A DNA stretch of 10,851 nucleotides from an uncultured Haemophilus sp. (GTDB taxonomy: Bacteria; Pseudomonadota; Gammaproteobacteria; Enterobacterales; Pasteurellaceae). The DNA lies in the NCBI GenBank assembly GCA_902481695.1, contig CABSXY010000046.1, forward strand, positions 1 through 10,851, read 5' to 3'. Positions 1 through 6,323 of this stretch are shown here, piece after piece. How positions within the stretch are numbered: position 1 is the first letter of the stretch; each line of letters begins with the position of its first letter. The position numbers were made by a program, and so were the translations under genes. The notes beneath the pieces were generated by a model, which made no database searches, had not been told where the DNA came from, and was given only the letters and a program-made list of their open reading frames with translations.

Positions 1-8
1 CGAATAAA

Positions 9-1238
9 TTAAGCTTTTTCAATATCTATTTTAGCTAAGCCTTCTTTAAAAGCTAATCCATAACGTCTTGGTATTGATGCTTCAAATTTACCATTCTCTA
101 CTGTAGCTTCATAGCTGCAAACTTTAAATTCAGGCACCCGAATAAAGGAATAATCGACATTGACCATAGGGGATATTTTGGAATATAACGTCCATCTTAC
201 TTTGCTCCCTTCTTCAAAAGAGGTTTTTGCATCAAAACTGCTCGCCCCCTCGCAATGCGCAATTTGGTAATTAGAATAAAACGTCCCTGGGAAAGGTTTT
301 GCATCACAGAAATTAAATACTCTATCATGTGCGAAAACATCTTGGCGAATATAGCCCCACAACTCCTCTGCAAGAAAATCCTGATCAGCAAAATGACGAG
401 AATCGTAGCCCTTATCAACAAAACGTTGAATTCTCGCTTCCATATCAGGCACAGCGCCGGCTTTTGCTCCCCACATTCCAGCCAAAATAAGCGCTGTATG
501 GGAACCCGAATCACGCATCGTATGGAATGAATGACCACTTTCAATCCATTCTGCCACGGCTTCAGCTTCTCGGTGAGAAACCACGGAGTCCGCATCACGG
601 AAGATCGCATACTCTGATTCTGGATCATTAATTGCAAGAAAACGCCACATTGCACCAGGCCATTTATTCACAGGTGAAGTGACATAAACGACTTCCGCTC
701 CATTATTTTTTAATCGCTGAATTGCTTCAGGAGAAACTGAATCATCTACATAAAAACGGCATACCCAACCAGGGAATAACATCGGAGAAACCTGTGTATT
801 TAATACAGCCGGCTCAATATATTTGGAGTTATTACCAAATAAAGAAAATGCGATAATTCGCTTACCATTTTTAGGCGCAGAAACAGGAACCATTTCCTGT
901 ATTGGAACGGGAATGGCTTTATCTTTTAACTCAAGGGCTAAACTACCATAAAAACCTGAGTGCTCCCAATCATCTACTGCACCATAAGCATGAGCCAATA
1001 AATCTAAAGCCGGAATATATTGCGCATCTACTTTTAATGTTTTTAATTCTGCTTCAATCGCTTCTTGCCATTTTAATTGTTGCAAATAAACATAAGCAAT
1101 TTTATGAGGGTATTCGGGATTATTAGGATCAAGTAAGCAAAGCGTTTCAGCCAGCTTGACTGCTTCATCATATTCTTTATTTTCAAGTGAAGAAACGTAA
1201 GAACGCTCTAGCGCTTTTTGTGTGTCGATATTATTCAT
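9..1238 (-). CDS. TPR-containing putative GT-A-type glycosyltransferase
   Basis: The protein is 409 aa and I do not recognise it as a named gene. Residues about 10-105 look like three tetratricopeptide helical pairs (for example the segment around EYDEAVKLAETL, ending in LDPNNPEY), suggesting protein-protein contact. From about residue 126 the sequence changes to a Rossmann-like nucleotide-sugar transferase domain. Strand IIAFSLFG is followed by an acidic D-A-D (residues 215-217, in IFRDADS), which fits a metal-binding DXD motif, and a later D-Q-D (about 285-287). There is no signal peptide or membrane span, so it is probably cytosolic and may act on lipooligosaccharide or protein. The ATG at 1238 is preferred. 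A TTG at 1244 would add two residues, and neither has a clear Shine-Dalgarno sequence. It lies 79 nt after gpt on the same strand, with a GC-rich hairpin between them. The acceptor and sugar cannot be read from sequence. Confidence 0.72.
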   Translation of the reverse strand: MNNIDTQKALERSYVSSLENKEYDEAVKLAETLCLLDPNNPEYPHKIAYVYLQQLKWQEAIEAELKTLKVDAQYIPALDLLAHAYGAVDDWEHSGFYGSLALELKDKAIPVPIQEMVPVSAPKNGKRIIAFSLFGNNSKYIEPAVLNTQVSPMLFPGWVCRFYVDDSVSPEAIQRLKNNGAEVVYVTSPVNKWPGAMWRFLAINDPESEYAIFRDADSVVSHREAEAVAEWIESGHSFHTMRDSGSHTALILAGMWGAKAGAVPDMEARIQRFVDKGYDSRHFADQDFLAEELWGYIRQDVFAHDRVFNFCDAKPFPGTFYSNYQIAHCEGASSFDAKTSFEEGSKVRWTLYSKISPMVNVDYSFIRVPEFKVCSYEATVENGKFEASIPRRYGLAFKEGLAKIDIEKA

Positions 1239-1263
1239 AATCAAAATAAATTGGTCATAATTA

Positions 1264-1294
1264 TTACGCCGGAACTATAAAAGCACCGGCGTAA
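1264..1294 (-). terminator. GC-rich hairpin between gpt and the glycosyltransferase gene
   Basis: TTACGCCGG (1264-1272) and CCGGCGTAA (1286-1294) are a perfect 9-bp inverted repeat with a 13-nt loop, placed 23 nt after the gpt stop codon. Leftward, the hairpin is followed by mixed A/T sequence and not by a U-run, so it is not a textbook intrinsic terminator. It may attenuate transcription partially or protect the gpt mRNA 3' end. Confidence 0.5.
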
Positions 1295-1317
1295 CGAAAT
1301 TTTATATTTAGGTTTTA

Positions 1318-1776
1318 TTATTTTCTTGCCAATGGTGGCACGAAAGTTAAACCTAAATCCCAAGGTTGTTCAATCCAAGTATTTTGTGGAATATCAATCA
1401 CGTAATCATCCACTAACTCCGCACCCGCAGGTTTTGCGAATACTGTGACAAATTTTGCTTTTGGATACATTTCACGAATTGCACGAGCAGTGTTGCCGGT
1501 ATCCACTAAATCGTCTACCACGATCATTCCCTCACCATCACCACTTGCACGGTGTAATACTTTTAATGCACCTTGTTCATCGTGATCATAACTGGCAATA
1601 CACACGGTTTCTACGAAACGAATATTTAATTCGCGAGCAAGTACCGCTGCTGGGAATAAACCACCACGGCTTACTGCGATGATACCTTTCCACTGAGTGG
1701 CAGGAAGTAAACGTTCCGCTAATTTGCGGGCATGCATTTGGAACATATCCCAAGTCACAACATATTTTTCGCTCAT
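1318..1776 (-). CDS. gpt: Xanthine(-guanine) phosphoribosyltransferase
   Basis: Purine salvage enzyme that joins xanthine, guanine or, less well, hypoxanthine to PRPP to give the nucleotide. It is cytosolic or loosely membrane-associated. The 152 aa match the length of E. coli Gpt. Visible motifs are SRGGL at 36-40 (PRPP pyrophosphate loop), the type I phosphoribosyltransferase signature VVDDLVDTGNTA at 86-97 with acidic D88/D89, and W134-I135 near the C terminus where the purine ring stacks in the E. coli enzyme. The start ATG is supported by AAGG (1785-1788) 8 nt upstream. It is transcribed away from pepD, an arrangement also found in E. coli, so the 111-nt gap holds both promoters. No residue expected for catalysis is missing. 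Confidence 0.97.
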   Translation of the reverse strand: MSEKYVVTWDMFQMHARKLAERLLPATQWKGIIAVSRGGLFPAAVLARELNIRFVETVCIASYDHDEQGALKVLHRASGDGEGMIVVDDLVDTGNTARAIREMYPKAKFVTVFAKPAGAELVDDYVIDIPQNTWIEQPWDLGLTFVPPLARK

Positions 1777-1819
1777 AACAAATACCTTAAACTTTGTCGC
1801 TAAATAAAAAAATTGCGGA

Positions 1820-1825
1820 ATTTTA
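1820..1825 (-). promoter_or_regulatory. Candidate gpt -10 element
   Basis: On the minus strand this reads TAAAAT, 5 of 6 matches to the sigma70 -10 consensus. It would place transcription start near 1813 and give a 5' leader of about 36 nt before gpt. The -35 position is poor, about 3 of 6 matches. The element overlaps the candidate -35 of the pepD promoter on the other strand, so the two promoters would compete for polymerase. Confidence 0.4.
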
Positions 1826-1852
1826 ACCTGAAATGGCGTTTTATGCTATGAT
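1823..1852 (+). promoter_or_regulatory. Candidate pepD promoter (extended -10)
   Basis: The -35 is TTAACC (1823-1828, 4 of 6 matches), followed by an 18-nt spacer and TATGAT (1847-1852, 5 of 6). TGC immediately before the -10 makes it an extended -10 of the TGnTATAAT type. Start would fall near 1859, giving a leader of about 29 nt that includes the ribosome binding site AAGGAG (1876-1881). Confidence 0.6.
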
Positions 1853-1887
1853 TTCCGCAAAAATTTTAATGAAAAAAGGAGTTCATT

Positions 1888-3336
1888 ATGTCAGAAATTA
1901 CCACATTACAACCGCAATTACTTTGGAAATGGTTTGATCAAATTTGTGCGATTCCACATCCTTCACATCATGAAGATGCACTCGCCACTTTTATTGTCAA
2001 CTGGGCAAAAGAAAAACAATTCTTTGCAGAACGTGATGAAGCCGGTAATGTATTAATTCGTAAACCCGCTACCGCAGGGATGGAAAACAGCCAACCTGTT
2101 GTCTTACAAGCACATTTAGATATGGTGCCGCAAGCGAATGAAGGCAATCCACATAACTTCGCTCAAGACCCAATTCGCCCTTATATCGACGGTGATTGGG
2201 TAAAAGCGCAAGGTACGACACTTGGCGCGGATAACGGTATTGGTTTAGCCTCTACCTTAGCGGTATTAGAAAGTACCGATATTGCACACCCACCACTTGA
2301 AGTGTTACTCACCATGACTGAAGAAACCGGCATGGATGGTGCCGTACACCTTCGCCGTAACTGGTTAAAATCGGAAATCTTAATTAATACCGATACCGAA
2401 GAAATCGGTGAAATCTATATTGGTTGTGCTGGTGGTGTGAATGCTAATGTTGAGCTACCTGTTCACCGTGAAACCAATTCATTCAACCACACTTTGCAAA
2501 TTAACTTAAAAGGTTTACGTGGCGGTCACTCTGGTTGTGATATTCACACCACACGCGCGAATGCAATTAAAGTATTGGCGCGTTTATTGGCAAAACTCTC
2601 ACAAAATCAACCGCACTTCGCCCTTGCTGAAATTCGTGGTGGCTCAATTCGTAATGCAATTCCACGTGAAGCCGCTGCAACCATTTGCTTCAATCATGAT
2701 GTAGAAAGCGTAAAAAGTGCGGTTAAAAATTTTGAAGTTTTATTGAAAGAAGAGCTCGCTATTGCTGAACCTAACTTAACCTTAACCGCTGAGCAAGTTG
2801 AAAATCCACAACAAACTTTCACGCTTGAAAGTACCCAAAAAGTGATTAATTTGCTGAACGTCTTACCAAATGGCGTGATCCGCAACAGTGATGTAATCAA
2901 AAATGTCGTGGAAAGCTCATTGAGCATTGGTGTATTAAAAACTCTTGAAGACAAAATCAAAGGTACGATTCTTATTCGTTCGCTTATTGAAAGTGGTAAA
3001 GAGTATGTAGAAGAAACCTTAACTTCACTCGCTGAACTCACTGGTGCAACGGTCGAATTCTCAGGTTCTTACCCTGGTTGGAAACCGGTAAACGACACTG
3101 CAATTTTAGCCTTAATGAAAAAACATTATGCAGAAGTGCTTGGCAAAGAGCCTGAGATTAAAGTGATTCACGCGGGGCTTGAATGTGGCTTATTGAAAGA
3201 ACATTATCCAAATATTGATATGATTTCTGTGGGGCCAACTATTCGCAATGCGCATTCGCCAGATGAAAAAGTCCAAATTTCAACAGTACAAACGTATTGG
3301 GAATTACTCACTAAAGTCTTAGCGGATATTAAATAA
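1888..3336 (+). CDS. pepD: Aminoacyl-histidine dipeptidase (peptidase D, M20 family)
   Basis: A broad-specificity cytosolic zinc dipeptidase that cleaves Xaa-His dipeptides such as carnosine. The 482 aa match the usual length (about 485). The M20 di-metal site is complete: HLD at H76 and D78, the bridging D115 in GADNG, the catalytic pair E145-E146 in TEETG, D169 in INTDTEE, and H456 in RNAHSPDE. The central lid/dimerisation domain lies between the two parts of the catalytic domain, with RGGHSG near residues 210-215. The start is supported by AAGGAG (1876-1881). A USS sits in frame at 2715-2723 and encodes Ser-Ala-Val. The gene is monocistronic, between its own promoter candidate and the terminator at 3348-3383, and divergent from gpt as in E. 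coli. Confidence 0.97.
   Translation: MSEITTLQPQLLWKWFDQICAIPHPSHHEDALATFIVNWAKEKQFFAERDEAGNVLIRKPATAGMENSQPVVLQAHLDMVPQANEGNPHNFAQDPIRPYIDGDWVKAQGTTLGADNGIGLASTLAVLESTDIAHPPLEVLLTMTEETGMDGAVHLRRNWLKSEILINTDTEEIGEIYIGCAGGVNANVELPVHRETNSFNHTLQINLKGLRGGHSGCDIHTTRANAIKVLARLLAKLSQNQPHFALAEIRGGSIRNAIPREAAATICFNHDVESVKSAVKNFEVLLKEELAIAEPNLTLTAEQVENPQQTFTLESTQKVINLLNVLPNGVIRNSDVIKNVVESSLSIGVLKTLEDKIKGTILIRSLIESGKEYVEETLTSLAELTGATVEFSGSYPGWKPVNDTAILALMKKHYAEVLGKEPEIKVIHAGLECGLLKEHYPNIDMISVGPTIRNAHSPDEKVQISTVQTYWELLTKVLADIK
2715..2723 (+). repeat. DNA uptake signal sequence, AAGTGCGGT core
   Basis: An exact 9-base Haemophilus-type USS core inside pepD, read on the + strand and followed by two A/T-rich blocks as in the extended consensus. 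It is in frame as Ser-Ala-Val within VKSAVKNF. Confidence 0.92.
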
Positions 3337-3347
3337 TCTACAAATAA

Positions 3348-3383
3348 AAAGGGCTAAATATTACATTTAGCCCTTTATTTTTT
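3348..3383. terminator. Bidirectional intrinsic terminator between pepD and htpX
   Basis: A perfect 12-bp stem, AAAGGGCTAAAT (3348-3359) with ATTTAGCCCTTT (3365-3376), has a 5-nt loop. It is followed by TATTTTTT on the + strand and by TTTATTTG on the minus strand, so it can stop transcription from both converging genes. Confidence 0.93.
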
Positions 3384-3388
3384 ATCTT

Positions 3389-4237
3389 TTATAAACTACG
3401 TAATGCTTCGATACGTTTTTCAAGCGGAGGATGGCTCATAAAGAGTTCGCTACGTTTGCCGTTAATCATAAAAGCATTAAGTGAACCTTCCATCTCTTGT
3501 GGCTCATGAATTTGTTGTAAACGTTGTAATGCCGCAATCATTTTTTCTTTACCCACAAGGTGCGCAGAACCAGCATCTGCACGATATTCACGATAGCGTG
3601 AGAACCACATCGCGATAATGCTCGCTAAAATACCAAACAAGATTTCTAACACCATTGAGACTAAGAAGTAAATACCTGAACTACGGCTTTCTTCATCACC
3701 ATTACGAGAACTTGCTACCACATTAGCAATCACGCGAGATAAGAAAATCACAAAGGTATTCAATACGCCTTGTAATAAAGTCATGGTCACCATATCACCG
3801 TTCGCGATGTGTGAGACCTCATGAGCCAATACTGCTTCAGCTTCCTCTTCCGTCATGGAGTTCAATAAACCGGTACTAATCGCCACTAAAGAATTGTTTT
3901 TAGTTGCACCGGTAGCAAATGCGTTAGCATCATTAGAATGGTAAATCGCTACATCTGGCATCGGAATGCCGGCTTGTTGCGCTTGACGGCGTACCGTTTC
4001 TACCAACCAACGTTCAGCTTGATTACGTGGCTCGGTAATCACTTCCGCGCCCACAGAGCGCAATGCCATTGTTTTTGATAAAAATAATGAAATCAATGAT
4101 CCGGCAAAACCGAAAAGCATCGCCATAATTAAAATGCCACCTGTACTATTTCCTGCAATACCGGTCACATTCAAAATAATCCCTAACACAAGCATCACAG
4201 CAAAGTTAGTAGCTAAAAATAAAAGGATTCGCATCAT
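3389..4237 (-). CDS. htpX: Membrane zinc metalloprotease HtpX
   Basis: An inner-membrane M48 protease that degrades misfolded membrane proteins, working alongside FtsH in E. coli. From the ATG at 4237 it is 282 aa, close to the E. coli length. It has two N-terminal membrane segments (about 3-25 and 33-54), the zinc motif HEVSH at 139-143, two hydrophobic segments around 150-175 and 190-212, and the third zinc ligand E217 in EYRAD. A longer reading starting at 4303 exists. The ATG at 4237 is chosen because GAGGAA lies 7 nt upstream and the N terminus MMRILLFL aligns with the family start. The active site should face the cytosol. The gene follows mobA by 81 nt on the same strand. In E. coli, htpX answers heat shock and Cpx signals, but I see no clear promoter of either type here. 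Confidence 0.96.
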   Translation of the reverse strand: MMRILLFLATNFAVMLVLGIILNVTGIAGNSTGGILIMAMLFGFAGSLISLFLSKTMALRSVGAEVITEPRNQAERWLVETVRRQAQQAGIPMPDVAIYHSNDANAFATGATKNNSLVAISTGLLNSMTEEEAEAVLAHEVSHIANGDMVTMTLLQGVLNTFVIFLSRVIANVVASSRNGDEESRSSGIYFLVSMVLEILFGILASIIAMWFSRYREYRADAGSAHLVGKEKMIAALQRLQQIHEPQEMEGSLNAFMINGKRSELFMSHPPLEKRIEALRSL

Positions 4238-4244
4238 AATAAAG

Positions 4245-4250
4245 TTCCTC
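4245..4250 (-). promoter_or_regulatory. Ribosome binding site that fixes the htpX start
   Basis: On the minus strand this reads GAGGAA, 7 nt before the ATG at 4237. It argues against the upstream in-frame ATG at 4303, which would add 22 residues not typical of HtpX. Confidence 0.8.
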
Positions 4251-4318
4251 AATAAAATAGAAAGTAAACACTGCAATAATGGAGAATTTTTTACAAAATT
4301 CAAGGTTAAACAAATAAT

Positions 4319-4885
4319 TTATTGTAAATCTTCTAAGGTATTAAAATTTACAAATCGTCCTTCTTGGACGTCAAATTGGACAGCAACCGCGCCATTTTTG
4401 TTCATAAATTGTAATAAGCGACGTTCGCCCTCGTTTAAATAAGCACGTAACTTCTCTTTAAGCTGAACGGACATCAAACAAAATGTCGGGTGTTCACGCT
4501 CCTTATCTTTTGCATAAGCAATTAAAGTGCGGTCATTTTTAACCGCGCTTTTTAGTTTTTCTAATAAGTTTTGTGGAAAATACGGACTATCACAAGGCAC
4601 AAAAAGTACAAAATCTGTTTTAGCTTGTTCGAGTGATGTTAGCATACCACTCAACGGTCCCTGAAAATCAGGCAATTCATCTGAAAATACGGGAAACCCC
4701 CATTGAGCATACTCCGTATGGTGACGATTAGCATTAATCGATATATCAACCACTTGGGGTTGTAAGCGCTCAATCACATGACTAATTAACGGTTTATTTT
4801 GTAAAAGCTGTAAGCCTTTATCCGCCCCATTCATTCTCCGTGCTTTTCCGCCAGCCAAAATAACCGCACTTATTGTGTATTCCAT
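4319..4885 (-). CDS. mobA: Molybdenum cofactor guanylyltransferase
   Basis: Transfers GMP from GTP to molybdenum cofactor to make the bis-MGD cofactor used by DMSO/TMAO and nitrate reductases and formate dehydrogenases. It is cytosolic. The 188 aa are near the usual 190-195. Motifs include the nucleotide-binding loop LAGGKARRMNG with ADKG (10-24), GPLSG at 76-80, the metal-site segment PCDSP at 97-101, HP at 132-133, and FVNFNTLEDL near the C terminus. The start ATG at 4885 has only a weak ribosome binding site. Adjacent, divergent yihD and then dsbA match the E. coli mob-yihD-dsbA neighbourhood, but no mobB is present here. The gene carries two exact USS cores, one just after the start codon. 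htpX follows and may be co-transcribed. Confidence 0.96.
   Translation of the reverse strand: MEYTISAVILAGGKARRMNGADKGLQLLQNKPLISHVIERLQPQVVDISINANRHHTEYAQWGFPVFSDELPDFQGPLSGMLTSLEQAKTDFVLFVPCDSPYFPQNLLEKLKSAVKNDRTLIAYAKDKEREHPTFCLMSVQLKEKLRAYLNEGERRLLQFMNKNGAVAVQFDVQEGRFVNFNTLEDLQ
4525..4550 (+). repeat. USS core with imperfect inverted partner inside mobA
   Basis: AAGTGCGGT (4525-4533) is an exact USS core. ACCGCGCTT (4542-4550) is the inverse with one changed base, and 8 nt separate them. Together they could form a 9-bp stem with one G-U pair in + strand RNA, followed by a T-run. The USS half is in frame on the mobA strand as Asp-Arg-Thr, and the degenerate half reads Ser-Ala-Val. Confidence 0.8.
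4863..4871 (-). repeat. DNA uptake signal sequence near the mobA start
   Basis: The complement of the exact USS core, within codons 5-8 of mobA. It encodes Ser-Ala-Val directly before the nucleotide-binding loop (ISAVILAGG). Confidence 0.92.
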
Positions 4886-4909
4886 ATTTTCTTATTGCCT
4901 TATTTGAAG

Positions 4910-4915
4910 TATGAT
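4910..4915 (+). promoter_or_regulatory. Candidate yihD -10 element
   Basis: TATGAT, 5 of 6 matches to the sigma70 -10, lies 36 nt before the yihD start in the 66-nt mobA/yihD gap. No good -35 is visible at 16-18 nt, so this is a weak call. The ribosome binding site AAGGAA (4940-4945) lies 6 nt before the ATG. Confidence 0.35.
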
Positions 4916-4951
4916 CTAGCCTTATTTTTCTCCATTTAAAAGGAAATAGCA

Positions 4952-5218
4952 ATGAAATGTAAGCGTTTAAATGAAGTTTTGGAACTTTTACAACCTTACT
5001 GGTCTAAAGACCCAGATCTTAGCTTGCTACAAATTTTGCAAAAAATTGCTGATGAAGCAGGTTTCGATAAGCCCGTGGCAGAATTATCTGATGAAGTGAT
5101 TATTTATCATTTAAAAATGCATGGCACAGATAAGTTTGAGCCGATTCCAGGTATCAAAAAAGATTATGAAGAAGATTTTAAAACCGCATTGTTAAAAGCG
5201 CGCGGAATTATTAAATAA
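4952..5218 (+). CDS. yihD: YihD family protein (DUF1040)
   Basis: A small 88-aa cytosolic protein of unknown function, nearly the same length as E. coli YihD (89 aa). It shares the N-terminal MKCKRLNEV, the central IIYHLKMHG and the C-terminal KDYEEDFKTALLKARG. No catalytic motif is visible; the composition suggests a compact helical fold. It starts the unit yihD-dsbA-maoP. Only 9 nt separate its stop from dsbA, and the dsbA ribosome binding site overlaps its stop codon, which suggests coupled translation. In E. coli the kinase gene srkA lies between yihD and dsbA; it is absent here without remnant. Confidence 0.94.
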   Translation: MKCKRLNEVLELLQPYWSKDPDLSLLQILQKIADEAGFDKPVAELSDEVIIYHLKMHGTDKFEPIPGIKKDYEEDFKTALLKARGIIK

Positions 5219-5227
5219 GGAAAACAA

Positions 5228-5833
5228 ATGAAAAAATTTTTATTTTTACTCGGTGCTTTATTTTCATTTAACGCATTCGCAGCTAATTTAGAAGAAGGTA
5301 AACAATACGTTCAAGTGGGTCAAACCGCTTCTGCACAGCCTGAAGTGATTGAATTTTTCTCTTTCTACTGCCCGCATTGCTATGCCTTTGAAATGGAATA
5401 CCACATTCCAAAACAAGTTGCAGAAAGCTTACCAAAAGGCACTGAATTTAAACAATATCATGTTAACTTCTTAGGTCGTCAATCTGAAAACCTCACTCGT
5501 GCATGGGCATTAGCGATGGCACTTGGTGCAGAAAGTAAAGTGAAAGCGCCTTTATTTGAAGCGGCACAACAAGATAAATTAAGCTCAATGGACGATATTC
5601 GTAAAATCTTCATTGATAACGGTGTGACTGCAGAACAATTTGATAACAACATCAACAGCTTTGCTGTAAACGGTTTAGTGAATAAACAAGTGAATGCGGC
5701 TGAGCAGTTTAAAGTACATGGCGTACCTGATTTCTATGTAAATGGCAAATATCGTGTAAACCCTGAAGGCTTAAATTACGATGATTTTGTCAAAGATTAT
5801 GTAGAAACCGTGAAAGGTTTATTGCAAAAATAA
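5228..5833 (+). CDS. dsbA: Periplasmic thiol:disulfide oxidoreductase DsbA
   Basis: Introduces disulfide bonds into exported proteins in the periplasm and is re-oxidised by membrane DsbB. The 201-aa precursor begins with a signal peptide: MKK, a hydrophobic core, then AFA with likely cleavage after residue 18, leaving mature ANLEEGKQY, comparable to E. coli AQYEDGKQY. The thioredoxin-fold active site is C48-P-H-C51, the dipeptide typical of strongly oxidising DsbA, and the cis-proline loop is V166-P167. The helical insertion lies between these parts. AAGGA (5217-5221) overlaps the yihD stop. In Haemophilus, DsbA (also called Por) is needed for natural competence, which fits a genome dense in uptake sequences. 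No terminator follows, so read-through into maoP is likely. Confidence 0.97.
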   Translation: MKKFLFLLGALFSFNAFAANLEEGKQYVQVGQTASAQPEVIEFFSFYCPHCYAFEMEYHIPKQVAESLPKGTEFKQYHVNFLGRQSENLTRAWALAMALGAESKVKAPLFEAAQQDKLSSMDDIRKIFIDNGVTAEQFDNNINSFAVNGLVNKQVNAAEQFKVHGVPDFYVNGKYRVNPEGLNYDDFVKDYVETVKGLLQK

Positions 5834-5874
5834 AAAAAAATTGGTTTAATGCCTGCCGTTTTTAAATATAAAGA

Positions 5875-5880
5875 AGAGAG
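5875..5880 (+). promoter_or_regulatory. Ribosome binding site that suggests the maoP start
   Basis: A purine-rich AGAGAG (within 5871-5880) abuts an ATG at 5881 with no spacing but sits 6 nt before a second in-frame ATG at 5887. That spacing, and the MA start seen in E. coli MaoP, favour 5887. Confidence 0.6.
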
Positions 5881-5886
5881 ATGATT

Positions 5887-6222
5887 ATGGCTGCTAGTTT
5901 CAGTGTTACTCGTCGTTTTTTTGACGACAAAAACTACCCACGCGGATTTTCCCGTCATGGTGATTATACAATCAAAGAATCCCAAGTATTAGAGCAATAT
6001 GGTCAAGCGTTTAAAGCATTAGATTCAGGCGAACGCAAGCCAGCGACAAAAGAAGAAAAAGAATTTGTTGCTTTTTGCCGTGGTGAACGTGCACCGGAAA
6101 CTTTCTTCGAAAAAACCTGGAATAAATATCGTACTCGCATTAACACAACAAAACGTGTTTACACCTTATCAGGTGATGTGAGCGAAGCGGCTTCTGGCGG
6201 CGAAGATTATTCTGGCGAATAA
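5887..6222 (+). CDS. maoP: Macrodomain Ori organization protein MaoP (YifE, DUF413)
   Basis: In E. coli, MaoP acts with a short DNA site, maoS, to organise the Ori macrodomain of the chromosome. It belongs to the gene set that co-occurs with Dam, SeqA, MukBEF and MatP. The call rests on strong resemblance in length (111 aa from the ATG at 5887; E. coli 112) and in conserved blocks: RRFFDDKNYPRGFSRHGD, the middle EEKEFVAFCRGER, W-K-Y-RTRI near residue 80, TLSG, and the acidic tail. An ATG at 5881 would add two residues. It lies 53 nt downstream of dsbA, and a terminator follows at once. It was once called a hypothetical YifE protein. No membrane segment or known enzymatic motif is visible. Confidence 0.93.
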   Translation: MAASFSVTRRFFDDKNYPRGFSRHGDYTIKESQVLEQYGQAFKALDSGERKPATKEEKEFVAFCRGERAPETFFEKTWNKYRTRINTTKRVYTLSGDVSEAASGGEDYSGE

Positions 6223-6230
6223 TACATTTT

Positions 6231-6264
6231 AAAAGGCAGGCAGACGCTTGCCTTTTGCTTTTTT
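6231..6264 (+). terminator. Intrinsic terminator after maoP
   Basis: AAAAGGCAGGC (6231-6241) pairs with GCTTGCCTTTT (6246-6256) as an 11-bp stem with one G-U pair and an AGAC tetraloop, followed by GC and six Ts (6259-6264). It ends the yihD-dsbA-maoP unit. Confidence 0.9.
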
Positions 6265-6279
6265 ACTCAATCCCCATGC

Positions 6280-6307
6280 TTGCCAAGGGCTGTGGGATAT
6301 CTATCAT
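6280..6307 (+). promoter_or_regulatory. Candidate trmA operon promoter
   Basis: TTGCCA (6280-6285, 5 of 6 matches) and TATCAT (6302-6307, 5 of 6) are separated by 16 nt. The predicted start is about 6314, leaving only about 10 nt before the trmA ATG. No Shine-Dalgarno sequence is seen in that space. Confidence 0.6.
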
Positions 6308-6323
6308 TCAAACGTAAACATCA

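Larger units (their letters stand above)
1813..1860. promoter_or_regulatory. 8-bp inverted repeat bracketing the gpt/pepD promoters
   Basis: TTGCGGAA (1813-1820) and TTCCGCAA (1853-1860) form a perfect inverted repeat with 32 nt between the arms and 40 bp centre to centre. Each arm lies directly beside a candidate -10 (1820-1825 leftward, 1847-1852 rightward), so both predicted transcripts would begin at or in the same TTCCGCAA sequence. It could be a two-site operator or a shared initial transcribed sequence. I know of no regulator with this site. Confidence 0.4.

Noticed and set aside
197..655. A 152-codon antisense open frame inside the glycosyltransferase gene
   Set aside because: It overlaps a well-formed protein with recognisable domains on the same strand in another frame, has no ribosome binding site, and its composition is not protein-like.
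2694..3041. A 115-codon leftward open frame within pepD
   Set aside because: It is fully inside pepD, whose catalytic residues are all intact, and it shows no family features.
4238..4303. An N-terminal extension of htpX by 22 residues
   Set aside because: The strong ribosome binding site at 4245-4250 and the conserved N terminus place the start at 4237; the extension lacks family similarity.
4134..4442. A rightward open frame spanning the start of htpX and the end of mobA
   Set aside because: It is antisense to two firmly identified genes, with low-complexity basic composition and no ribosome binding site.
5219..5227. A possible srkA pseudogene between yihD and dsbA
   Set aside because: Only 9 nt lie between the genes, so no remnant can exist there.
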